From positions 1 to 7,893 of the forward strand of contig CALXDE010000182.1 in NCBI GenBank assembly GCA_944386965.1: DNA of 7,893 nt, given 5' to 3'. Source of the DNA: an uncultured Oscillospiraceae bacterium (GTDB lineage Bacteria > Bacillota_A > Clostridia > Oscillospirales > Oscillospiraceae). The notes under the pieces are model-generated. The model was not told where the DNA came from. It did not search any database and saw nothing but the letters and a program-made list of their open reading frames with translations. Shown one piece after another: positions 1-5,901 of the stretch. Every line of letters begins with the position of its first letter. Position 1 is the first letter of the stretch. Position numbers and translations under genes: made by a program.

Positions 1-38
1 CAGGAGTCCGATCCTGCGATGGATAATGCGGTTCTCAT
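1..38 (-). CDS. thiD: Hydroxymethylpyrimidine (phosphate) kinase ThiD, N-terminal fragment
   Basis: Only the first 12 codons and two bases of the next are inside the window. They start at an ATG at 38-36 and read MRTALSIAGSDS. This closely matches the conserved N-terminus of the ribokinase-fold HMP/HMP-P kinase, where an IAGSDS(S/C)GGAG segment begins the substrate-binding region. ThiD phosphorylates 4-amino-5-hydroxymethyl-2-methylpyrimidine twice to give the pyrimidine diphosphate that ThiE uses. An AAGGAG element lies upstream with a rather long spacing of about 13 bases. The start is 44 bases after the stop of the HAD gene, on the same strand, with no terminator between, so it belongs to the thi operon. 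The call rests on a short peptide, but the motif is distinctive and the context fits. Confidence 0.85.
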   Translation of the reverse strand, partial: MRTALSIAGSDS

Positions 39-82
39 CTGGTCTGTTTCGCTCCTTTTTCGATGAATTTGCATTAACTTTT

Positions 83-787
83 CTAACGCGACAGAGAGTG
101 GTGCCCCCGGTCTGCCGCGGGGATTCCCATTTGCGCGGCGAAGGCGAAGAAGCGTTCACCGCGCCGGTAATCGGTCAAATAGCAGTCGGCCAGGGCCCGT
201 AGGGCCTCCTGCTCCGGCTCGTAGGGGTCGCAGATCCCCACCACCGGGAAGCCGTCTGCCCTGGCGGTTTGGGCGGCGTGGAGAGCGTCCTCGAACACGG
301 CGGTTTCCGCCTTTTCCGTGCCCAGGTGCCCCAGGGCGATCCGGAAGATGTCCGGTTCCCCCTTGCCGCCCAGGCCCAGGTCCGCGCAGGAGAAAACGGC
401 GGAGAAGCAGTCCAGCAGGCCGCAGCGCTCCAACGCCGCCCGGGCCAGAGCGCCGTCGTTGGCGGTGGCCACGCACAGGCGGACGCCCATGGATTGCAGC
501 TGCCGGAGGAACGCCTCCGCCCCGGGCTTGGGGCGGACCTCCTCCCGGTAGAAGCGGTGAATCATGGCGTTGACCCCCGCCGTGATCTCCGGGACGGACA
601 GGGGGACGCCGTAGTGCGTTTGGTAGTACCGGGCGGCCTGCTCGGTGCTGAAGGTCTTGAAGACCTCCCCCAGCCGCTCCCTGGGCTCGTATCCGATGGA
701 GCGGAGGTACCGCTCCCCCAGGGTGGCCCAGACGGCCATGGAATCCAGAAGGGTGCCGTCCAGGTCGAAGATCGCTCCCCGGATCAC
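83..787 (-). CDS. HAD-superfamily phosphatase in the thiamine operon
   Basis: The product has 234 residues. Motif I is FDLDGT, with nucleophile D8 and general acid D10. Motif II is the Thr in VATAN (T108), motif III the Lys in GGKGEPDIF (K142), and motif IV FEDA (E166, D167). A helical cap of about residues 17-85 sits after motif I, as in beta-phosphoglucomutase/PGP-like (subfamily I) phosphatases. The start is GTG at 787-785. No later start keeps motif I, and the GTGA overlap with the thiE stop implies translational coupling, since no strong ribosome binding site is seen. The natural substrate cannot be read from sequence. Its place between thiE and thiD suggests a thiamine-pathway phosphate ester, for example thiamine monophosphate, or repair of a side product; this is inference. 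A general sugar-phosphate phosphatase remains possible. Confidence 0.9.
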   Translation of the reverse strand: MIRGAIFDLDGTLLDSMAVWATLGERYLRSIGYEPRERLGEVFKTFSTEQAARYYQTHYGVPLSVPEITAGVNAMIHRFYREEVRPKPGAEAFLRQLQSMGVRLCVATANDGALARAALERCGLLDCFSAVFSCADLGLGGKGEPDIFRIALGHLGTEKAETAVFEDALHAAQTARADGFPVVGICDPYEPEQEALRALADCYLTDYRRGERFFAFAAQMGIPAADRGHHSLSR

Positions 788-1425
788 GGCGCGGTGATGG
801 CGTCCGCCAGGGTCCGGAGCTCGGCGGCGGCTTTTTCAATGTCCGCCGCGCCGAAGATGGCGGACACCACGGCGATACCGGCCATGCCGCAGCCTTTGAG
901 GGATGGGGCGTTCTCCGCCGTGATGCCGCCGATGGCCACGGCGGGGATGGAGACGCTTCCGCAGATCTCCCGCAGCTGCCCGGCGGTGATGCGGATGGCG
1001 TTTTGCTTGGTGGGGGAGGGGAACACCGCCCCCACCCCCAGATAGTCCGCCCCGGCGGCCTGGGCCGCCCGGGCCTGTTCCACCGTTTTGGCGGTAGCGC
1101 CGATAAGGAAGTCCGGCCCGGTCTGGGCGCGGATCTCCGCCACAGGGGCGTCCTCGATCCCCACATGGACGCCGTCGGCCCCGCTCTCCAGGGCCACGTC
1201 CAGCCGGTCGTTGATGATGAGAGGCACGCCGCGGCGCCGGCACAGGGCCAGCACGGCTTTGGCCTCCGCCACAAATTCCTCTTTCGAGAGAGCTTTCTCC
1301 CGCAGCTGCACCAGGGTGACGCCGCCCCGGAGGGCGTCCTCAATCTGCTCCAGCAGACTTTGCCGGCCCACCCAGGCCCGGTCCGTCACCGCGTACAGCC
1401 GCAGCATTTTCGGGTCAAATTTCAC
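784..1425 (-). CDS. thiE: Thiamine-phosphate synthase ThiE
   Basis: ThiE joins the pyrimidine diphosphate (HMP-PP) to thiazole phosphate, giving thiamine monophosphate and pyrophosphate in the cytosol. The 213-residue TIM-barrel protein has the usual length. It shows VQLREK (39-44), INDR (71-74), GVHVG (85-89), ADYLGVGAVFPSPTK (126-140, with the pyrophosphate-binding Lys at 140), AIGGI (164-168) and a late VVSAI segment. The GTG start at 1425-1423 is chosen because a GGAGG lies 9 bases upstream. The next in-frame ATG (1407) lacks a ribosome binding site. It overlaps the end of tenI by 11 bases and its TGA overlaps the HAD start by 4. Small departures from the commonest family motifs are Ile at position 90, where Gln is usual, and FPSPTK in place of FPTxTK. 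The catalytic framework looks intact. Confidence 0.96.
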   Translation of the reverse strand: MKFDPKMLRLYAVTDRAWVGRQSLLEQIEDALRGGVTLVQLREKALSKEEFVAEAKAVLALCRRRGVPLIINDRLDVALESGADGVHVGIEDAPVAEIRAQTGPDFLIGATAKTVEQARAAQAAGADYLGVGAVFPSPTKQNAIRITAGQLREICGSVSIPAVAIGGITAENAPSLKGCGMAGIAVVSAIFGAADIEKAAAELRTLADAITAP

Positions 1426-2023
1426 GGGCTTTCGCCTCCATTTTTCTGAAATAGGCCTCCGGGCCGGCGCAGGTCATGGCGCCGCTCACGACACAGGCCC
1501 CGACCGCCCCGGCAGCACGCGCCGCGACCACATTCTCCGGGGTGATGCCGCCGATGGCATAGACCGGGATGGAAACCCGCCGGCAGACATCCCGGAGAAA
1601 GTCCGGGCCCCGGCCCGGCGTACCTGCCTTGCAGGCGGTGTCGAACACATGGCCGGCGGTCACATAGGCGCAGCCCAGGGCCTCCGCCTCCGCCGCGTCC
1701 TCCGCGCTGTGGCAGGAGGCCCCCAGGGTGGAGAAGGCCCTCCGCTCCGCCGGGGACAGGCCCCGCAGAGCGGGCAGGGGCAGGTGGATGGCCGGAGCGC
1801 CCAGCTCAAATGCCTCCCGGACAAAGGTGTGAAGGATACAGGGGACACCGTGGCTGGCGCAGAGGTCCAGCGCCGCCCGGGCCAGTGCCCGGTACGCCGC
1901 CGGAGACAGGTCCTTCTCCCGAAGGATGATCCCGGCGGGCCGGGCCGCCGCCAGGCGCTCGAGCCGCGTGAGAAAGTCCTCCCGGCACAGGGCGCGGCTG
2001 GTCACACACAGAATCTCAAACAT
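1415..2023 (-). CDS. tenI: Thiazole tautomerase TenI
   Basis: TenI is a ThiE paralogue that does not make thiamine phosphate. It speeds aromatisation of the ThiG product to the carboxylated thiazole phosphate used by ThiE. The 202-residue protein carries the segment GHVFDTACKAGTPGRG (124-139). This matches the corresponding segment of Bacillus subtilis TenI closely, including the His known to be needed for tautomerisation (H125 here). It also has an LREKDL strand, IHLP in place of the ThiE VHxGQ motif, and AIGGITPENV near the end. The ThiE INDR motif is replaced by LHTF, which argues against synthase activity. The ATG at 2023-2021 gives the family-like start MFEILCVTSR and overlaps thiH by 8 bases. 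The open frame extends upstream to 2176, but that part is thiH read in another frame. There is no strong ribosome binding site, so coupled translation is likely. Confidence 0.9.
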   Translation of the reverse strand: MFEILCVTSRALCREDFLTRLERLAAARPAGIILREKDLSPAAYRALARAALDLCASHGVPCILHTFVREAFELGAPAIHLPLPALRGLSPAERRAFSTLGASCHSAEDAAEAEALGCAYVTAGHVFDTACKAGTPGRGPDFLRDVCRRVSIPVYAIGGITPENVVAARAAGAVGACVVSGAMTCAGPEAYFRKMEAKAREI

Positions 2024-3269
2024 ACAGATAGTCGTTGAGCACGGGCTGGAGGCCCTCGCCGGCGATGTCCTGGTACATCTTCTCCAGACTCCGGCTGTCG
2101 TCGATCTCGAACTGCTCGTCCCCCTCCGGCTCCCCGGCGTCCTTCCCGGTGTACTTGCTCTCGTGGTCCCCCACACCGGTGGAGACGCCGGCGGACACCT
2201 TGGTGGCGCAGATCTTCACGATGCCGTTGCGAAACTCCGCGCTCTCCCGGGAGGACACGGTGATCCCCACAAAGGGGAGAAAGATCCGGTAGGCGCAGAG
2301 CACCTGGCACAGCTGCCGCTCATGGACGTCCAGGGGGTTGATTTTGTCGTTGTTGATAATGGGACGCAGCCGGGGGCAGGACAGGGACATCTCCGCGTAG
2401 GGGTACTTGCGCTGGAGGTAATAGACATGGAGCGCGCTGGCCAGGGCGTCCTTCCGGAAGTCCGCCAGTCCCAGCAGCGCGGAAAAGGCGACGCCCCGCA
2501 TGCCGCCCATGAGGGCCCGCTCCTGGGCGTCGAACCGGTAGGGCCACACCCGCTTGTGCCCCATGAGGTGGAGCGTCTCATACTTGTCTGTGTCGTATGT
2601 CTCCTGGAACACCGTCACGTAGTCCGCGCCGCACTGGTGGAGATACCGGTACTCGTCGGTATTCACCGGATAGACCTCCAGGCCCACCATGCGGAAGTAC
2701 TTCCTTGCCAGCTTGCAGGCCTCGCCGATGTACTCCAGGCTGGACATGGAGCGGCTCTCGCCGGTGAGGATCAGGATCTCCTCCATCCCCGAGTCGGCGA
2801 TGACCTGCATCTCGCGCTCGATCTGCTCCATGTTCAGCTTCATGCGCTGGATGTGGTTGTAGCAGTTGAAGCCGCAGTAGACGCAGTAGTTCTCGCAGTA
2901 GTTGGCGATGTACAGGGGGGTGAAGAGGTAGACGGTGTTGCCGAAGTGGCGGCTGGTTTCCAGTCTCGCCCGCTGGGCCATCTGCTCCAGGAAGGGCTCC
3001 GCCGCCGGGGAGAGCAGGGCCTTGAAGTCCTCCACAGAGCAGGTTTCATGCTCCAGAGCCGCCTGCACGTCCCAGGCGGTGTACTTGGCATAGTCGAAGG
3101 CTTTCACCTGGGACATGACCTTTTGGCACACGTCGGAGTGGATCTGCTCCATGCCCGGCAGGTACTCCATGTGATTTTTTCGGCTGGAGGGGTCGGTTTC
3201 CAGGCGGTGTTTTTTCTCCAGAGCGGCCGGGGAGAGGTATTCGGAGTCCACAAAGAATTGATTTTCCAT
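2016..3269 (-). CDS. thiH: 2-iminoacetate synthase ThiH (radical SAM tyrosine lyase)
   Basis: ThiH splits tyrosine into p-cresol and dehydroglycine (2-iminoacetate), the C-N unit ThiG needs. This is the oxygen-sensitive alternative to glycine oxidase ThiO. The 417-residue protein has the radical-SAM cluster motif CX3CX2C at C125, C129 and C132, in the context YCENYCVYCGF. A GE motif follows at 170-171, and the ThiH-typical FQETYDTDKYETLHLMGHKR at 221-240. The SLSCPRLRP block (295-303) and the C-terminal DDSRSLEKM are also family features. It lacks the extra C-terminal cysteine cluster and the length of HydG, the hydrogenase maturation relative, so ThiH is preferred. The ATG at 3269 has GAGGAGG 7 bases upstream. 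It begins 12 bases after the thiG stop. Confidence 0.97.
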   Translation of the reverse strand: MENQFFVDSEYLSPAALEKKHRLETDPSSRKNHMEYLPGMEQIHSDVCQKVMSQVKAFDYAKYTAWDVQAALEHETCSVEDFKALLSPAAEPFLEQMAQRARLETSRHFGNTVYLFTPLYIANYCENYCVYCGFNCYNHIQRMKLNMEQIEREMQVIADSGMEEILILTGESRSMSSLEYIGEACKLARKYFRMVGLEVYPVNTDEYRYLHQCGADYVTVFQETYDTDKYETLHLMGHKRVWPYRFDAQERALMGGMRGVAFSALLGLADFRKDALASALHVYYLQRKYPYAEMSLSCPRLRPIINNDKINPLDVHERQLCQVLCAYRIFLPFVGITVSSRESAEFRNGIVKICATKVSAGVSTGVGDHESKYTGKDAGEPEGDEQFEIDDSRSLEKMYQDIAGEGLQPVLNDYLYV

Positions 3270-3281
3270 GGCGCGTCCTCC

Positions 3282-4052
3282 TCAGTCCCGCAGGAACCCG
3301 GTGAGGGGGTCCGAGGCGGCGGCCCCCCGGGTCAGCACCCGGCCAAGGCCGGCGAGATAGGCGCTGCGCCCGGCCTCAATGGCCTGGCGGAAGGCGGCGG
3401 CCATCCGCGTCACGTCCCCGGCGGTGGCCAGAGCGGTGTTGGCCATGACGGCGGCGGCCCCCATCTCCATGGCCTCGCAGGCCTGGGAGGGTTTGCCGAT
3501 GCCGGCGTCCACAATGATTGGCAGATCGATCTCGTCAATGAGAATCTGGATAAACTCCTTGGCGGCAAGCCCGCGGTTGGAGCCGATGGGGGCCGCCAGG
3601 GGCATCACCGCCGCCGCGCCGGCGCTCACCAGATCCCGGGCCACGTTCAGGTCCGGATACATATAGGGCATCACCACGAACCCCTCCTTGGCCAGCGTCT
3701 CCGTGGCCCGGATCGTCTCCTGATTGTCGGGGAGGAGGTACTTGGAGTCCCGCATGATCTCGATTTTGACAAAGTCCCCGCAGCCCAGCTCCCGGGCGAG
3801 CCGGGCAATGCGCACCGCCTCGTCGGCGTTTCGGGCGCCGCTGGTGTTGGGCAGCAGCGTCACGCCCCTGGGGATATAGTCCAGGATGTTCTCCTTCTCC
3901 TGGGTATTGGCCCGGCGGACAGCCAGGGTGATGATCTCCGCCCCGGCATCCCGCACCGCCGCCTCAATGAGGGCCAGGGAGTACTTCCCGGAGCCCAGGA
4001 TGAAGCGGGAGGTAAACGCGTGTCCGCCGATGATCAGCTTGTCCTGTTCCAT
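3282..4052 (-). CDS. thiG: Thiazole synthase ThiG
   Basis: ThiG condenses deoxyxylulose 5-phosphate, dehydroglycine and sulfur from ThiS thiocarboxylate into the thiazole phosphate tautomer. The protein is 256 residues, the normal family size. The Schiff-base lysine is K96 in FVKIEIM. Other family blocks are FILGSGKY (18-24), [10 protein letters not shown] (66-75), YLLPDN (105-110), [12 protein letters not shown] (151-162), [11 protein letters not shown] (181-191) and [12 protein letters not shown] (202-213), which form the phosphate-binding end of the barrel. The ATG at 4052 is chosen because AGAAGGA sits 7 bases upstream and the product aligns from its first residues. The open frame runs upstream to 4142, but that part overlaps thiF and looks unlike ThiG. 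It starts 29 bases after the thiF stop. Confidence 0.97.
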   Translation of the reverse strand: MEQDKLIIGGHAFTSRFILGSGKYSLALIEAAVRDAGAEIITLAVRRANTQEKENILDYIPRGVTLLPNTSGARNADEAVRIARLARELGCGDFVKIEIMRDSKYLLPDNQETIRATETLAKEGFVVMPYMYPDLNVARDLVSAGAAAVMPLAAPIGSNRGLAAKEFIQILIDEIDLPIIVDAGIGKPSQACEAMEMGAAAVMANTALATAGDVTRMAAAFRQAIEAGRSAYLAGLGRVLTRGAAASDPLTGFLRD

Positions 4053-4081
4053 TTGTTGTTCCTTCTTTCTTTTGTGGTTGT

Positions 4082-4717
4082 TTATGGTTCCGGTTCTCCT
4101 GATAAGATCCGCAGCGCCATGTGGGCCTGGTGGGCGGCGCACAGGGCCACCCGGGGGGCCACCAGGCCGATGCCGTCCGCCACGTCGCTGACGCCGTCGC
4201 CGCAGAGGTAGAAACGCCTGGTCAGGCGCCTGGTCGTTATGGCGTTGGCGCTGCCCAGCCCCGCCATGCCTGAGGACGCCACCAGAACCGCCTCCGGCAG
4301 CCGCGCCAGAACGGTGTCTGCCAGCGTGGCCTTGGCCTCTGGATCGTCCAGGGCCTCGCAGATCACGTCCGCCTCCCGCAGCAGCGCGGGAATGTTGTCT
4401 GCCGTCAGGCGGAGGGTGTGCAGCTCCAGCTGGAGGTAGGGGGAGAACTCCAGCAGGTTTTCCGCCAGAGCCTCGGTTTTATAGCGGCCCACCTGGACGG
4501 ACTTGTACTGCTGGCGGTGGAGATTGGACACATCCACCCGGTCAAAGTCGATGAGGATCAGCCGCCCCACCCCGGCCCGGGCCAGGAAATTGGCGATGTG
4601 GGACCCCAAGCCCCCCAGCCCGCAGACTGCCACCGCGGCGGCGGCAAAGCGCGCTGTCAGCTCCGCCCCCTGCCGCCCGGCCAGCGCCCGCTCCATCTCC
4701 GCTCTTGTGGGGATCAT
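4082..4717 (-). CDS. thiF: ThiS adenylyltransferase ThiF, short (family 2) form
   Basis: ThiF activates the C-terminal glycine of ThiS as an acyl-adenylate so that sulfur can be loaded. The 211-residue E1-like protein has the nucleotide-binding loop GLGGLGS (33-39), the acidic pair in LIDFDRVD (55-62), NLHRQQY (65-71), K80 in [12 protein letters not shown], and a CEALDD segment (120-125). It is shorter than Escherichia coli ThiF (about 250 residues). Its cysteines (C32, C120, C172, C193) form no CxxC pair, so the usual zinc tetrad is missing, as in the short clostridial ThiF group. The ATG at 4717 follows the thiS TGA by one base, and a G-rich stretch just upstream can serve as ribosome binding site. 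The frame is open upstream to 5011, but that lies over thiS and the riboswitch. A MoeB/HesA-like role is unlikely next to thiS and thiG. Confidence 0.93.
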   Translation of the reverse strand: MIPTRAEMERALAGRQGAELTARFAAAAVAVCGLGGLGSHIANFLARAGVGRLILIDFDRVDVSNLHRQQYKSVQVGRYKTEALAENLLEFSPYLQLELHTLRLTADNIPALLREADVICEALDDPEAKATLADTVLARLPEAVLVASSGMAGLGSANAITTRRLTRRFYLCGDGVSDVADGIGLVAPRVALCAAHQAHMALRILSGEPEP

Positions 4718-4718
4718 G

Positions 4719-4913
4719 TCAGCCGCCCCCCACAAAGCGGACGATCTCCACGCAGTCGCCGTCCTGGAACACGGTTTCACCATACCGGTCCCGGGGGACG
4801 ATCTCGCCGTTTCGCTCCACAGCCACGCGCCGGATATCGTATCCGGCGCCGGCCAGATAGTCCGCCAGGATTTTTCCGGCCAGCGCCTGGCGCTCGCCGT
4901 TGATCTGTACCAT
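4719..4913 (-). CDS. thiS: Sulfur carrier protein ThiS
   Basis: ThiS is the ubiquitin-like (beta-grasp) carrier that brings sulfur as a C-terminal thiocarboxylate to ThiG. The 64-residue protein has family length and ends in VEIVRFVGGG, with the required Gly-Gly terminus. The strand VAVERNGEIVPR (30-41) and the DGDCVEIV segment before the tail are typical. The ATG at 4913 is preferred over an in-frame ATG at 4931, because GGAGG lies 7 bases upstream of 4913 and the earlier codon falls within the terminator T-tract region. It is the first gene of the operon, directly downstream of the riboswitch terminator. Confidence 0.96.
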   Translation of the reverse strand: MVQINGERQALAGKILADYLAGAGYDIRRVAVERNGEIVPRDRYGETVFQDGDCVEIVRFVGGG

Positions 4914-4920
4914 AGGTTCA

Positions 4921-4925
4921 CCTCC
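4921..4925 (-). promoter_or_regulatory. Ribosome binding site of thiS
   Basis: GGAGG on the minus strand with a 7-base spacer to the ATG at 4913. It lies just after the terminator T tract and outside the hairpin. Control is therefore expected at transcription termination and not by hiding this site. Confidence 0.85.
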
Positions 4926-4929
4926 AGAC

Positions 4930-4966
4930 AAAAAGCGGGGAGCTTCCCAATTTGGAAGCTCCCCGC
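4930..4966 (-). terminator. Riboswitch-controlled intrinsic terminator before thiS
   Basis: A perfect 13-base-pair stem (GCGGGGAGCTTCC and its complement, arms 4966-4954 and 4947-4935) closes a 6-base loop and is followed by TTTTT. It lies about 20 bases after the TPP aptamer and 16 bases before the thiS ATG, the classic place for a ligand-dependent transcription terminator. Confidence 0.95.
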
Positions 4967-4986
4967 CTCAAAACGTGATATGCTGC

Positions 4987-5069
4987 GCGTCCCTACGTTG
5001 GCATTATCCAAATCAGGTTACCGGTCGGAGGTCACACCTCCCTCTCAGCCTGTCTACAAGCTCCCGTCT
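4987..5069 (-). ncRNA. TPP riboswitch (THI element)
   Basis: The minus-strand leader carries the conserved TPP aptamer blocks in order. A CGGGAGC 5' strand (5066-5060) is followed by a small helix CUUG/CAGG and by CUGAGA (5048-5043). A variable hairpin, GGAGGU-GUG-ACCUCC (5041-5027), comes next. Then come ACCUGAUUUGGAUAAUGCC (about 5018-5000) and CGUAGGGA (4997-4990). CUGAGA binds the pyrimidine and the GGAUAAUGCC/GUAGGGA part binds the pyrophosphate in the known structure. It precedes a thiamine operon and an intrinsic terminator, so thiamine pyrophosphate should switch transcription off. The usual P1 closing stem is not obvious at the edges, so the boundaries are approximate. Confidence 0.97.
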
Positions 5070-5087
5070 CATTTGATTGTTGGTGTT

Positions 5088-5116
5088 ACTATACACCATA
5101 TGCCGGAAAATTGCAA
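5088..5116 (-). promoter_or_regulatory. Sigma-A-like promoter of the thi operon
   Basis: On the minus strand, TTGCAA (5116-5111) and TATAGT (5093-5088) are separated by exactly 17 bases. Transcription would start near 5081, about 12 bases before the riboswitch aptamer. A 6-base-pair inverted repeat, TGGTGT/ACACCA, overlaps the -10 box. Confidence 0.8.
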
Positions 5117-5163
5117 GAGGGGCGGGCCCACGTTTTTGGACGGGCCTGTCCGGGTGCAGGGCC

Positions 5164-5192
5164 TTGCCAAATCCGGCTTCTTCGGTTACCAT
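5164..5192 (+). promoter_or_regulatory. Probable promoter of the two-component genes
   Basis: TTGCCA (5164-5169) and TACCAT (5187-5192) are separated by 17 bases, matching the sigma-A consensus at 5 of 6 and 4 of 6 positions. It would give a leader of about 24 bases before the regulator start. It is divergent from the thi promoter, with about 47 bases between the two -35 boxes. No transcript evidence exists here. Confidence 0.55.
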
Positions 5193-5208
5193 AGGGGAGA
5201 GAGACGGG

Positions 5209-5215
5209 AAGGAGG
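5209..5215 (+). promoter_or_regulatory. Ribosome binding site that fixes the TTG start of the regulator
   Basis: AAGGAGG with a 7-base spacer to TTG at 5223. The reading frame is open far upstream (from 4503), so this site and the position of the receiver domain decide the start. Confidence 0.85.
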
Positions 5216-5222
5216 CAGAGCC

Positions 5223-5897
5223 TTGGAGACGAAAATCTATCTGGTGGAGGATGACGCGGTCATCGCCGGCGCGGTGGCCCGGCATCTGGAAAACTGGGGC
5301 TGCCGGGTGAAAACGGCGGAGGATTTCAGCAATATTCTGGGGGAGTTCCAGGCGTTTGATCCCCAGCTGGTGCTGCTGGACATCTACCTGCCCTTTTTCA
5401 ACGGCTACCACTGGTGCGCGGAGATCCGGAAGATCTCCCGGGTACCCATTATTTTTCTGTCCTCCGCCTCAGATAATATGAACATCGTCATGGCCGTGAA
5501 CATGGGCGGGGACGATTTTGTCGCCAAGCCCTTTGATCTGGAGGTCCTCACCGCCAAGGTCCAGGCCCTGCTGCGCCGGACCTACGACTTTGCCGCCGAC
5601 GCCGGGCAGCTCTCCCACCGGGGGGCGGTCCTCAGCCTGCGGGACGCCACCCTCACCTGTGGCGGGGAGACGCTGGACCTCTCCCGCAATGAGTACCGCA
5701 TCCTCCAGGTGCTGCTGGAGAACAAGGGGAGGACCGTGTCCCGGGAGACGCTGATGCGCAAGCTCTGGGAGACGGACAGCTTTGTGGACGAGAACACCCT
5801 GTCGGTGAATATCAACCGCCTGCGCCGAAAGCTGGACGGTATGGGGCTTGCGGATTTCATCCGCACCAAAAAGGGCATGGGCTATCTGGTGGAGTGA
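5223..5897 (+). CDS. bceR: OmpR-family response regulator, BceR-like
   Basis: This is a cytoplasmic DNA-binding regulator, phosphorylated by the kinase encoded next to it. The 224-residue protein has a receiver domain (about 4-118). Its acidic pocket is E9, D10 and D11, its phosphoacceptor D53 in LLDIYLP, and its switch residues S80 and K102 (KPFD). A winged-helix DNA-binding domain (about 130-222) follows, with LSRNEYRILQVLLENKGRTV, the recognition region NTLSVNINRLRRKL, and the wing KKGMGYLV. The start is TTG at 5223, giving the family-like ETKIYLVEDD. No ATG fits, and the only upstream in-frame ATG (near 5099) would add about 41 unrelated residues. The kinase start follows its stop by 4 bases. 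The partner genes place it in the BceR/PsdR group, which usually activates the neighbouring transporter; the target is inferred. Confidence 0.95.
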   Translation: METKIYLVEDDAVIAGAVARHLENWGCRVKTAEDFSNILGEFQAFDPQLVLLDIYLPFFNGYHWCAEIRKISRVPIIFLSSASDNMNIVMAVNMGGDDFVAKPFDLEVLTAKVQALLRRTYDFAADAGQLSHRGAVLSLRDATLTCGGETLDLSRNEYRILQVLLENKGRTVSRETLMRKLWETDSFVDENTLSVNINRLRRKLDGMGLADFIRTKKGMGYLVE

Positions 5898-5901
5898 GGG
5901 T

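Noticed and set aside
39..82. Terminator after the HAD gene
   Set aside because: The AT-rich 44-base spacer holds no stem-loop with a T tract, and thiD starts directly after it on the same strand.
156..1343. Long minus-strand frame (395 codons) across thiE and the HAD gene
   Set aside because: It is rich in Arg, Pro and Gly with no family motifs and overlaps two well-supported genes in another frame.
2016..3269. HydG (hydrogenase maturation) instead of ThiH
   Set aside because: It is shorter than HydG, lacks the extra C-terminal cysteine cluster, and lies between thiG and tenI.
1926..4211. Very long plus-strand open frame (761 codons) antisense to tenI, thiH and thiG
   Set aside because: GC-rich coding DNA often leaves an opposite frame open. 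The translation is low-complexity, lacks motifs, and the minus-strand genes are unambiguous.
5120..5155. GC-rich hairpins (GGAC-N6-GTCC and GGCCC/GGGCC) near a run of five T between the divergent promoters
   Set aside because: Stems are short or imperfect, and the T run does not follow a stable stem on either strand. There is no upstream gene to terminate, so it is probably just GC-rich spacer.
5081..5192. Control of the thi operon by the BceR-like regulator through the shared divergent region
   Set aside because: No CTTACA/TGTAAG half sites like those before the transporter are seen here. Adjacency alone is not evidence.
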